From NCBI GenBank assembly GCA_003448025.1, contig DLXL01000045.1, forward strand, positions 1 to 15,851: a stretch of 15,851 nucleotides of DNA. The letters run 5' to 3'. This DNA is from Saprospirales bacterium (lineage in GTDB: Bacteria; Bacteroidota; Bacteroidia; Chitinophagales; Saprospiraceae). The translations under genes and the position numbers were made by a program. The notes under the pieces are model-generated. The model worked only from the letters and a program-made list of their open reading frames with translations, was not told the origin of the DNA and ran no database searches. Of the stretch, positions 1 to 7,797 are shown piece after piece (the first letter of the stretch is position 1; every line of letters begins with the position of its first letter).

Positions 1-297
1 TAAGCTGCTGGCAGAGGTTGGTAATGCGGCTACAGTAACGGTAACTACGGAATCACAGCCCAACCAGTTTTGAAAGGTAAAGTTTTGGGTAGTACCAATG
101 GGCAGGCTGATACCCTGATAGCTGGCGGTTGTACCCGGGCAGGCCATCAGGGTCTGATTTCCAGAAGAGGTAGGGTAGGGGACAACACTCACCACGAGCG
201 TGGAATCGCAGCCGCTAACCGAGGTTAGTTTAAATATCTGTGAACCACCTGTTGAAATATTGGTACCATTATAAGTGGCAAAACCTCCCGGACAAGC
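1..297 (-). repeat. 51-residue tandem protein repeat (one full copy plus 48 residues of a second)
   Basis: Two in-frame units lie at residues 1608-1658 and 1659-1706 of the large protein. Each begins ACPG, then has a Tyr-x-Gly, a Gly-x-x-Gln-x-Phe and a GCDS motif, and ends with Val-rich strands and a Pro-x-Pro-Thr-Ser or Leu-Pro-Thr-Ser. The two ACPG starts are exactly 153 bases apart (the A codons occupy 295-297 and 142-144). The DNA has diverged more than the protein pattern, so this is an old protein-level repeat, not a recent DNA duplication. The array runs off the left edge, so the copy number is unknown. Confidence 0.75.
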
Positions 298-3200
298 AGA
301 TAGTTGTAAAGTATTGAATACCTGACAACCATAATTGAGCAGCAAATCAACGGCACCTGTTACATCGCAGCCGGAAAGCGTAACCTGATCCTGACCAATC
401 ACAATATTCCAGTTTGGTGGCAGCGAAAATGGGTCTACATTAAAGGAGTATTGAGTAGACAGAACATTACCCAAGGCAAAATCTCCATCAAAGTCTGACT
501 GGGTAACACCATACAATGTACCGTTTTGGAAAATCACTACGGTAATCCCAGGCAGCAAGGTATCTGAAGGGTCTATCAGGCCATTATCGTTTACATCAGA
601 CCACACATTACCCAAAATATTACCAAAACCAGTGAAAAGTGTCAAATCCAAAGGATCACTGGCTGCCGAACAACCAAAAATATCCGTTAATTCAGCCCAA
701 TAGGTGCCACTTTGCTGGGCAACAAAATTGGGTGAGTTGGCGCCGGGAACAGGAGTTCCATTCATATACCATTGCCAGGAAGCAATATTAGGCAGGCTGG
801 GTAAACACAAGGTGTCAGGGCTGCAACGGGTATGACAACCGGATGGGATACTTGCTACAGGTGGGCCGGGAAGTATGGCCAGATTATTGCTTTTCGCTTC
901 ACAGCCGAACTCATTGATAACCCGAATATAGTACGTGCCCGGATCCTCTGTAGTTAAACTAGTTCCCGCAGCTCCGGTACTCCAGAAAAACTGCCAGTTG
1001 GCAGGGGCCGGGCCATTATACGTGATGATGTTCGGATCTCCGGCACAGAAGGTTGCACTGGAAATAAAAAAGCCGTCAGGTACAGGATTTACCGTAATCA
1101 AGAATGGATCAGAAACAGCTGTACACCCTGTGGCTTGATTAGTTACTGTTACAGTATATAAATGGTTACCAACGGGTAACAGGGTATTCCGGTCGTCTGT
1201 AAAATAAACGATCTGATTATTCCCGTTTCCTCCTGACCAGCTATAGTTGGCATTACCATTACTATATGCCTGAAGCGCTACATCCTCTCCAAAACAAAGG
1301 GTTATTTGCGGAAATTCTGTTCCTATTACTTGTCCTAATTCATTGAATATCAAAGCTTTTATGATGGCGTCAGGCGCTGGTCTTACTTCCACTTTTACCG
1401 CCGGTGGAGAATAAGTGCAGCCATTAGCATCAGTCATAGTTACCCGGTAAGTACCTTCTTTATCAATTGTTAGGGTTTGTGTAGTGGTTTGGTTGGCATC
1501 TGACCAAAGATATGAGACGGCACCACCTGGGGCTGTAAGCGTTATGGAGGAGCCTTCACAAATTGGTGCAGGATTGGCCGGGCTTATATTCCCACTCATG
1601 CTGGGGGCAATGACCGTAATGTTTCTGCTGAATGTTGCCGTGCATCCGTAAACATTGTTGGACGTTGCCGTAACGGTATAGTTTCCTGGCGTATAGGAAT
1701 GATAAACGGTACTTCCGCTGGCCTCATTGGCAGTACCACTGGCTGGATCTCCAAAGTCCCAGTCAAGTTGGATAATTTCGGGGTTTGGGCTAGCCAGAAA
1801 TTCCAGTGCATTGCCGGCACATTTAGCCAGCGGATCTGCGAATACCGGCGGATCCGTATCAGGCACCTCAACGGCTTTGGTGATGCTTGAGGTGCATCCG
1901 CTTGTGGCCGTAACCGTGAGTGTAGCCTGGTAGGTTCCTGCCGGGTCATAAATATGAGATGGGTCTTCCAAAGTGGAAACATTGTTGACTCCCGATCCAG
2001 GGTCGCCAAACGCCCAACTGTATTGCGTTATACTGGCCTCAGGCAGTAATTCACTGCGGTTTTCAAAAGAACTGGAAAAGCCCGGACACCCGGGAAGCTC
2101 ATCAAATCGTGCTACTGCTTCAACATCAACGGAATCTAGTGCATTACAGAAAGTACCATCAGAGAGTTGGACTTTTACAGCTACAACATACTTGCCGGCA
2201 TTCGTGTAAACAAAACTCGGGGTCTCCTCCGTAGAAGTACCCAGGATAGCCCCTCCCGAAATTCCTGTTGTCCATTGAGCAGTGCCTGGCACATACATGC
2301 CACTGTAATCATTGAGTATGATGACAAACGAATCACAGCGGGAAGTTGGATCAGGAACGCATTGAACTACCCCCGGAGGGCAAAGCGGACCTCCACTGCA
2401 AACGGTACAAATACCACCGCCACCACCATTCGGATCGCAATATTCAAACAACTGAATGGGACCGGCAGTTGCCATGCATCCATACGAGTTGGTAGCCAGT
2501 ACCGTGTAATTGCCATATTGGTTGGAAAAATGGGTATTCCCGTTGGCTCCTCCAATTTGAACTCCATCCTTAAACCATTCATAGGTATAATTCCCGTCCG
2601 TATTCGTGAGCGCGGTAAGAGATACGGTATAAGCATTATTGCAAAATCCTGTTGGATCAGCGGTTGTCAGAGATACAGAAGGTACGTCCCAAACCTCTAT
2701 CCGGAACTCTTTGGTTCCTACGCAGCCATTGGCGTCAGTTACTTCAACAGAATACACTCCTGGCCCAAGTGTTAGGGCAGGGGTAGTTGTTATGGTATTG
2801 CCGTCTTCATCCTTCCAGATATAGGAACTGTAAGCCGCTACAGTTTGTACACTGGCTGTATTGCCGGGGCATAAACCTGCAGGATGCTGTACTAAAGGAT
2901 CCGGGTTGTTATGAACCGTAACAGGGAAAGTCGCATTGAACCCACAAACCGAAACGTTCACGGTATGTGTGCCAGGATCTGACCAGAAAATTTCTACGGA
3001 ACTGCTACCCTGTCCATTCGCTACAGATCCTGCAGAAACCGGATTGGTACTCCAACTGATATTAATATTTTGATAACCAGGAATATTATAACTACCCTTG
3101 CTGTCCTCACATGTCTGAGGGGTGCCGGTAATAACAGGCAAGGTGATCGGATTTATCACCAAACCCACGGTATCAGATAAACATCCCAGGCCGTCCGAAC

Positions 3201-5118
3201 TAACCTGTGCCGCGGTTAGCCAATAAGGGCCATTCGCAAGCCAGGTTACATTCAACGGATTCCCTGATTGGTTGTTAGGAAGTGCAGGGCCGTTTTTGAC
3301 CATCCAACGAATATTGGATCCGACAGGTAATCCTGTTGCTTCGTATGTATAAATAGTTCCCGGACAAATATTGGCTTCACCATCTATTGCAAGAGGTTTG
3401 GCTGGGATAGGAGGAACAATAATTGCCCAATCAGCCTGTTCCGAACAGGTGGTATTCGGATCTGCCGGAAAAGCAAACAACCTGTAGGTGCCTGGTCCGT
3501 TCAAAAAGGGAATATTAGGATTAGCGGTTGCTGCCGGGGAGGTCCATGCTATAGTGCCATCAGGAGCATGAAGCGTCCAGTTGCAAAGTATATTGGCATT
3601 GTTAAAATTCAATTTGGAAGTAAAACTGGCATTGCTGTTTTCACAGGTTTCCACCGGGCCCTCTATCCTGAAGGCCGACAAAACCCGCACATGGATCAGG
3701 TCGGCACCGCCACATTCCAGATAACAATTGTCATATTGCACATAAAGGCTGTGATCTGCTGCAGGAGCCGGATTAGGGAAGATACTCCATTCCACAGTAA
3801 CCCGGTTGGTTCCCTGTCCGTCAATAATGGTGCCTCCGGTAGGAAGTTGCCAGTTGAAACTGGTTCCGCCATAAGGCTCAATCGTATACACTTCAATGGC
3901 ACCCGGGCAAACCCGCTCTTCTCCAATAATTTGAGCATTGCCGGAAATGATAGGTATTTCAACTACTCCTGCTAACGGGCATGCAGCTCCGGAGCATGGC
4001 TGACCGCCCAGCGTAATGGTTCCCGTGGGGCCACTGTTCCATGCTACTGTAATAGAATCTGACAGTGCTGTCCCTCCGTTCAAAATGGTTCCTTCTGAAC
4101 TAACTGACCAGTTGAATGGCGGGCAGGCATTGCTGGCGGTATAGGTTGCCGTGGCGCCGGAACACACCGTTGAAACGCATTCCAGGGTTGGCGCCTGGGC
4201 ATTCAAAACCTCTATGGTCATAACTGTTGTATCTGAGCACAAACAACTGCTGCTGGCTATGAGCTGAACGGTATGTGTGCTAGGAATCAGATAAGTGTGG
4301 TTGGGATTTTCTTCTGAGGTGGTACTTTGATCGTCGCTGAACAACCATTCAAAATAGTCGGCATCGCCTGTACTCAAGTTTTGGAAATAAACGGTTTGGC
4401 CTAAGCAAACCTGAAGGTCAGAACCTGCAACAGCAGCTGCAGGACTGCTGGAGAAGTCTGCGTTGGGGGAATCAATGATGGTTACACATAAGGCATCTTC
4501 TCCATTACAACCCGAGGCGCCATCTGTGAAAACGGTTACTGATCCCGTACCAGGTGTTCCCCAGTTAACCGTTACGCTGGAGCCGACTTGGTTAGGAGTA
4601 CTGTTATTGGTAACTACCCAACTGCTGGCTCCTGATACCTGCCAGGAAAAAATAGGTGGATTGGTTCCCCCTCCGATTATCGGAATACTGACGGAATAGG
4701 TAATAGTAGCTCCGGGACAGGCTTTTTCGCAGATATTGGAAATCCCGCTACTGTCGAAGTTGCAAGGGGCCGGGTTGCTGGATATAATCTTGATTGGATC
4801 AAATGGAATGTTTTGAACCGTAAAACATTTTACTGCCGTGCTTCCCTGAGCATTGCCATTGGTTACGGTGACACAATAAGTACCCGGACAAAGACTGAAT
4901 AAATCCTGTGCTGTGGAGCCGTTTGACCAGGTATAGAAAAAAAAACCAGGAGGTTGGGAAGGCGAGTTGCTCGTAACAGAAATATCAATAAACCCATCAC
5001 AGCCACAGGTTGGCCCCACGATACCATCAATATGGATGCTGTCCTGGTTTTGAGCGTTTAGATGGGTGCTCCAAAGGAGTAAAAGAAATAAGAAGGCAGG
5101 TAAAAATCGGCGTTGCAT
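1..5118 (-). CDS. Giant secreted SprB/PKD/Ig-like multidomain adhesin-like protein (partial, C-terminus beyond left edge)
   Basis: The frame is open without a stop from the ATG at 5118 to base 1, giving 1706 codons with no end in the window. Residues 1-22 form a signal peptide: MQRR, a Leu/Phe-rich core, then LNA before QNQD. Residues 28-95 resemble a SprB repeat (YTWSNGSTAQDL, CPGTYCVTV). A PKD domain lies near 219-302 (FEWLFSDD). PKD or Ig-like modules then follow at intervals of about 80-93 residues, most opening with Cys-x-Gly (C134, 319, 404, 585, 750, 1011, 1100, 1187, 1275, 1358). The clearest PKD cores are YSWAFGDPGSG near 1030 and LDWDFGDPASG near 1115. An SdrD_B-like module (GNVWSDVNDNG) spans about 1495-1570, followed by a 51-residue tandem repeat. 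Such proteins in Bacteroidota are usually exported by the type IX system and act in adhesion or gliding. The C-terminal sorting domain that would prove this lies outside the window, so the exact role is inferred. Confidence 0.9.
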   Translation of the reverse strand, partial: MQRRFLPAFLFLLLLWSTHLNAQNQDSIHIDGIVGPTCGCDGFIDISVTSNSPSQPPGFFFYTWSNGSTAQDLFSLCPGTYCVTVTNGNAQGSTAVKCFTVQNIPFDPIKIISSNPAPCNFDSSGISNICEKACPGATITYSVSIPIIGGGTNPPIFSWQVSGASSWVVTNNSTPNQVGSSVTVNWGTPGTGSVTVFTDGASGCNGEDALCVTIIDSPNADFSSSPAAAVAGSDLQVCLGQTVYFQNLSTGDADYFEWLFSDDQSTTSEENPNHTYLIPSTHTVQLIASSSCLCSDTTVMTIEVLNAQAPTLECVSTVCSGATATYTASNACPPFNWSVSSEGTILNGGTALSDSITVAWNSGPTGTITLGGQPCSGAACPLAGVVEIPIISGNAQIIGEERVCPGAIEVYTIEPYGGTSFNWQLPTGGTIIDGQGTNRVTVEWSIFPNPAPAADHSLYVQYDNCYLECGGADLIHVRVLSAFRIEGPVETCENSNASFTSKLNFNNANILCNWTLHAPDGTIAWTSPAATANPNIPFLNGPGTYRLFAFPADPNTTCSEQADWAIIVPPIPAKPLAIDGEANICPGTIYTYEATGLPVGSNIRWMVKNGPALPNNQSGNPLNVTWLANGPYWLTAAQVSSDGLGCLSDTVGLVINPITLPVITGTPQTCEDSKGSYNIPGYQNINISWSTNPVSAGSVANGQGSSSVEIFWSDPGTHTVNVSVCGFNATFPVTVHNNPDPLVQHPAGLCPGNTASVQTVAAYSSYIWKDEDGNTITTTPALTLGPGVYSVEVTDANGCVGTKEFRIEVWDVPSVSLTTADPTGFCNNAYTVSLTALTNTDGNYTYEWFKDGVQIGGANGNTHFSNQYGNYTVLATNSYGCMATAGPIQLFEYCDPNGGGGGICTVCSGGPLCPPGVVQCVPDPTSRCDSFVIILNDYSGMYVPGTAQWTTGISGGAILGTSTEETPSFVYTNAGKYVVAVKVQLSDGTFCNALDSVDVEAVARFDELPGCPGFSSSFENRSELLPEASITQYSWAFGDPGSGVNNVSTLEDPSHIYDPAGTYQATLTVTATSGCTSSITKAVEVPDTDPPVFADPLAKCAGNALEFLASPNPEIIQLDWDFGDPASGTANEASGSTVYHSYTPGNYTVTATSNNVYGCTATFSRNITVIAPSMSGNISPANPAPICEGSSITLTAPGGAVSYLWSDANQTTTQTLTIDKEGTYRVTMTDANGCTYSPPAVKVEVRPAPDAIIKALIFNELGQVIGTEFPQITLCFGEDVALQAYSNGNANYSWSGGNGNNQIVYFTDDRNTLLPVGNHLYTVTVTNQATGCTAVSDPFLITVNPVPDGFFISSATFCAGDPNIITYNGPAPANWQFFWSTGAAGTSLTTEDPGTYYIRVINEFGCEAKSNNLAILPGPPVASIPSGCHTRCSPDTLCLPSLPNIASWQWYMNGTPVPGANSPNFVAQQSGTYWAELTDIFGCSAASDPLDLTLFTGFGNILGNVWSDVNDNGLIDPSDTLLPGITVVIFQNGTLYGVTQSDFDGDFALGNVLSTQYSFNVDPFSLPPNWNIVIGQDQVTLSGCDVTGAVDLLLNYGCQVFNTLQLSACPGGFATYNGTNISTGGSQIFKLTSVSGCDSTLVVSVVPYPTSSGNQTLMACPGTTASYQGISLPIGTTQNFTFQNWLGCDSVVTVTVAALPTSASSL

Positions 5119-5279
5119 ATTAAAAGGGTTGAATAAAAATGAGTCTCCAAATGCTTACGCGCCGAAGATACGTCAGGTTGGGCTGCTCGCTGCTTTTGGA
5201 ATTCGGAATTTGGTTGACAAGCCAAAATCCGTCAATTGTTTACCAGCCATCTAAACCTTTTAGGTAAGGGTAGGGGATG

Positions 5280-5828
5280 CTAGCCCACTTCGTATGCCCG
5301 CACCTTGCCTGGAACACCTTTAAAGTAATTCCAGATGTATTCCAGGTCCTTCCCCTCATCATTGGTTGGATGGAACAAAACGGGGTCAAAAAACACCTCT
5401 TTTTTGGCAAAATCAAACTTGCACAAACAAATTGGGGAGCCTGTTAAGCGGGCAATATGATAAAAGCCGGATTTGAGTTTCTCCACCTTTTTGCGGGTTC
5501 CCTCCGGCGCAATAACCAGATGAATTCTTGGTTCGCGTTTGAATGCCTCCACAGTGGCAGCAACCAGGTTGTGGTTATTCGTGCGATCTACCGGGATCCC
5601 CCCTAACCACCGGAAGAACCATCCAAACGGTGGCTTAAATAAGGTATGCTTGCCCATGTAGTTGGCTTTATATTTACCTGCACTGTTTACCAATACGCCG
5701 ATAGGGAAATCCCAGGCAGAGGTGTGAGGTGCTACCGCAATAACCACATGGGACAGTTCCCGGGGGTAATGGCCGGTTATTTTCCAACCAGCAATCCATA
5801 GTATGAACCTGCTCAGCAAACTAAACAT
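5280..5828 (-). CDS. PlsC-type 1-acylglycerol-3-phosphate acyltransferase family protein
   Basis: This small membrane-associated glycerolipid acyltransferase has 182 residues from the ATG at 5828. It carries the family blocks in order: HTSAWD (HX4D, residues 35-40, catalytic His and Asp), GGIPVDR (76-82, substrate binding) and APEGTR (107-112). The hydrophobic N-terminus (FSLLSRFILWIAGW) would sit on the inner membrane. The family transfers an acyl chain to a lysophospholipid or a related acceptor; the acceptor here cannot be read from sequence. At about 180 residues it is shorter than classical PlsC and matches a compact Bacteroidota subgroup. The frame opens further to a TTG at 5852, but ATG 5828 gives the N-terminus usual for this subgroup. 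It starts 39 bases after the rlmD stop and is probably co-transcribed with it. Confidence 0.85.
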   Translation of the reverse strand: MFSLLSRFILWIAGWKITGHYPRELSHVVIAVAPHTSAWDFPIGVLVNSAGKYKANYMGKHTLFKPPFGWFFRWLGGIPVDRTNNHNLVAATVEAFKREPRIHLVIAPEGTRKKVEKLKSGFYHIARLTGSPICLCKFDFAKKEVFFDPVLFHPTNDEGKDLEYIWNYFKGVPGKVRAYEVG

Positions 5829-5867
5829 AAACGGAGTAAGCGTTTTGGTCAAGCATTTATTGAATCG

Positions 5868-7274
5868 TCAGGATCGAAGTACTAAAAGCGCCACATTCTC
5901 CATATGATGGGTGTGTGGAAACATATCTACAGGACGAACCTTCACTACATCATATTTAGCAGACAACAACTGCAGGTCTCTGGCCTGCGTTGCCGGGTTG
6001 CAACTAACGTAAACAACTTTAGGGGCTTCCAGATCCAGTAAAAATTGTACCGCCTTTTCATGCATACCCGCACGCGGAGGGTCGGTAATTAATACATCCG
6101 GTTTGCCGTGCTCTGCCACAAACTCAGGCGAAAGTACATTTTTTACATCACCAGCATAAAAACGCGCGTTATGAATGTCATTCATCCGCATGTTTTCCTT
6201 TGCGTCAACAATGGCTTCAGGAATTTCTTCAATACCCACCACTGATTTACAATGCCTTGCCAAATACAAGGCAATACTTCCTGTTCCGGTATATAGATCA
6301 TACACATTTTCCGTTCCACTCAAACCTGCAAATTCAGCGGTAATATCATATAATCGCTTGCCTTGAAGTGAATTGGTTTGAAAAAACGATTTTGGACCAA
6401 TTTTGAATTTCAAATCGCCCAGTTGTTCTACCACAAAACCTTTGCCGGCGTATGTCTGCATGTCCAGGTCAAACATACTGTCGTTCAGTTTGGTATTTAT
6501 GCAATAGAACAGTGTGGTTAACTCCGGAATACGTTTCAAAATGGCATCCAGGTAGTTTTGAAGCAACTCAGGCTCGTCCTTTGCCACACTTACAAGTAAC
6601 ATACACTCACCCGTGGTGGTTAGCCGAACCATGAGATTTCGCAAATAACCGGTATGCTTCCTCAAATCATAAAAGGGCAAATCCTGTTCCCGGGCAATGT
6701 CTCTGCAAGTATTGCGAATCCGGTTGGATGGCTCGGCTTGCAGCCAGCATTTCCGAATGTCAATGACCTTGTCAAAAAAACCTGCCTTGTGAAAACCCAA
6801 CCCTGACAGGTCTGCATGCTCAGGCAAACTTACAGATTCTCCATCCAATATCCAACGCTTGTTTGAAAACCCAAATTCCAGCTTGTTCCGGTAAAAAGTA
6901 GTTTCCGGAGCGCCCAGAATGGGTTGAAATTCTCCAATGCTGATCTTCCCAATACGCAAAAGGGCATCTTCTACTACCTTTTGTTTATGCTTAAGCTGAG
7001 CTTCGTAACTTAAGTTTTGCCACTTACACCCCCCGCAAATGCTGAAATGCTCGCAAAATGGTTCCGTACGATCAGGCGAAGGAGTAACTATACGCTCTAT
7101 CCTGCCGTCTGCAAATCCTCCCTTTTTCTTTTGCACAAAAACATCCACCACGTCTCCGGGAACAGCGCCATCCACGAAAACCGTCATGCCTTCGGCGCTT
7201 CGTCCCACTCCTTTGCCCCGGTCCGCTATGCCGTGAATGGGGATGTTTGAAATAATATAGTGTTTTTTAGCCAT
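5868..7274 (-). CDS. rlmD: 23S rRNA (uracil-C5)-methyltransferase RlmD/RumA family
   Basis: This SAM-dependent enzyme makes 5-methyluridine in 23S rRNA. It has 468 residues from the ATG at 7274. A TRAM RNA-binding domain covers about residues 5-60. A 4Fe-4S cluster site follows: C74, C80 and C83 (CEHFSICGGC) plus C176. The SAM-binding loop is DLYTGTGSI (326-334), the DPPRAGM block is 398-404, the catalytic cysteine is C425 in SCNPAT, and the general base is E459 in HHMEN. The Fe-S cysteines favour RlmD or RlmC over TrmA; the exact target uridine is inferred from the family. The frame continues upstream to a TTG at 7364, but an exact TAnnTTTG promoter element at 7329-7336 lies inside that extension, so translation should start downstream. 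ATG 7292 is an alternative start. Confidence 0.9.
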   Translation of the reverse strand: MAKKHYIISNIPIHGIADRGKGVGRSAEGMTVFVDGAVPGDVVDVFVQKKKGGFADGRIERIVTPSPDRTEPFCEHFSICGGCKWQNLSYEAQLKHKQKVVEDALLRIGKISIGEFQPILGAPETTFYRNKLEFGFSNKRWILDGESVSLPEHADLSGLGFHKAGFFDKVIDIRKCWLQAEPSNRIRNTCRDIAREQDLPFYDLRKHTGYLRNLMVRLTTTGECMLLVSVAKDEPELLQNYLDAILKRIPELTTLFYCINTKLNDSMFDLDMQTYAGKGFVVEQLGDLKFKIGPKSFFQTNSLQGKRLYDITAEFAGLSGTENVYDLYTGTGSIALYLARHCKSVVGIEEIPEAIVDAKENMRMNDIHNARFYAGDVKNVLSPEFVAEHGKPDVLITDPPRAGMHEKAVQFLLDLEAPKVVYVSCNPATQARDLQLLSAKYDVVKVRPVDMFPHTHHMENVALLVLRS

Positions 7275-7328
7275 ATGATTTAAGTAGCCCATTGTATGGC
7301 AACCGGAATCTGCCAATTCAATGCCGTG

Positions 7329-7336
7329 CAAAAGTA
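7329..7336 (-). promoter_or_regulatory. Bacteroidota -7 promoter element for rlmD
   Basis: The minus strand reads TACTTTTG, an exact match to TAnnTTTG. It lies about 55 bases upstream of ATG 7274. A possible -33 TTTG ends at 7362, 25 bases away, slightly longer than the usual spacing. Confidence 0.55.
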
Positions 7337-7450
7337 GAAAGGACCATGGAATAACCCTTTTCAAATATCATTTTATCCGGAATATTTGATTTCTCCGATT
7401 AATCCTGTATTCAGGTAATAAATACCGCTTCGATCTCAAAAAAAAATCAA

Positions 7451-7458
7451 AATCTTTG
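7451..7458 (+). promoter_or_regulatory. Promoter-like AATCTTTG element immediately before the first rhodanese gene
   Basis: AATCTTTG matches seven of eight positions of TAnnTTTG and ends three bases before ATG 7462. A functional -7 here would give a leaderless or nearly leaderless transcript. The same AATCTTTG, preceded by an A-rich ATCA-containing tract, sits at the same distance before the paralogous gene at 9190. A TTCG 18 bases upstream is a weak -33 candidate. Confidence 0.4.
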
Positions 7459-7461
7459 CAC

Positions 7462-7773
7462 ATGGATATTACAGTACAAGAACTCCGGCAAAAACTCGAA
7501 GCGGGCGAGAAGTTCATCTTTATTGATGTGCGTGAACCGTATGAATATGAAGAGTTTAACCTTGGTGCGGAACTCCGCCCGCTCGGAAATATCATGCAAA
7601 CCTTAATGGATCTGGAAGATCATAAGGGCGATGAAATCATCGTGCATTGCCGCAGTGGCGCACGATCAGGACAGGCACAGGCTTTAATGATGTCTTCCGG
7701 CTTCACTAATGTGCGGAACCTTATCGGTGGCGTGTTGGCATGGAAGGACGCTTTTGGAAGTTCCATGCCGTAG
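7462..7773 (+). CDS. Single-domain rhodanese-like sulfurtransferase (copy 1)
   Basis: This is a 103-residue stand-alone rhodanese domain, of the GlpE/PspE size class, with no signal peptide, so cytoplasmic. It shows the entry motif IDVREPYEYEEF (21-32), the active-site loop HCRSGARS with catalytic C63, and the C-terminal block GGVLAWKDAF (89-98). Rhodaneses carry a persulfide on this cysteine and pass sulfane sulfur to an acceptor such as cyanide, a thiol or a thiolation partner; the physiological acceptor here is unknown. ATG 7462 is preferred over the in-frame TTG at 7456, which is part of the promoter-like element. The gene leads a plus-strand cassette: the FMO gene begins 24 bases after its stop. 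It is 60/103 identical by ungapped hand alignment to the rhodanese at 9190-9501. Confidence 0.9.
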   Translation: MDITVQELRQKLEAGEKFIFIDVREPYEYEEFNLGAELRPLGNIMQTLMDLEDHKGDEIIVHCRSGARSGQAQALMMSSGFTNVRNLIGGVLAWKDAFGSSMP

Positions 7774-7797
7774 AAAATATTCAATACCTGGTTTAAC

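Noticed and set aside
1596..2009. A 137-codon minus-strand open frame
   Set aside because: It is in a different frame of the same strand as the large protein, rich in Arg, Pro and Met, and the large frame covers it with clear PKD motifs.
2167..2775. A 202-codon plus-strand open frame
   Set aside because: It is antisense to the continuous minus-strand frame of the giant secreted protein and has no recognisable motif; the minus frame reads as coherent PKD/Ig-like modules.
5163..5170. TATCTTCG upstream of the giant protein gene as a promoter
   Set aside because: It matches seven of eight -7 positions, but no TTTG or TTG lies at the proper -33 distance, so it was not listed.
5213..5234. TTGAC/GTCAA inverted repeat between the acyltransferase and the giant protein gene
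   Set aside because: The stem is only five base pairs with a 12-base loop and no T-tract on either strand; too weak to call a terminator or operator.
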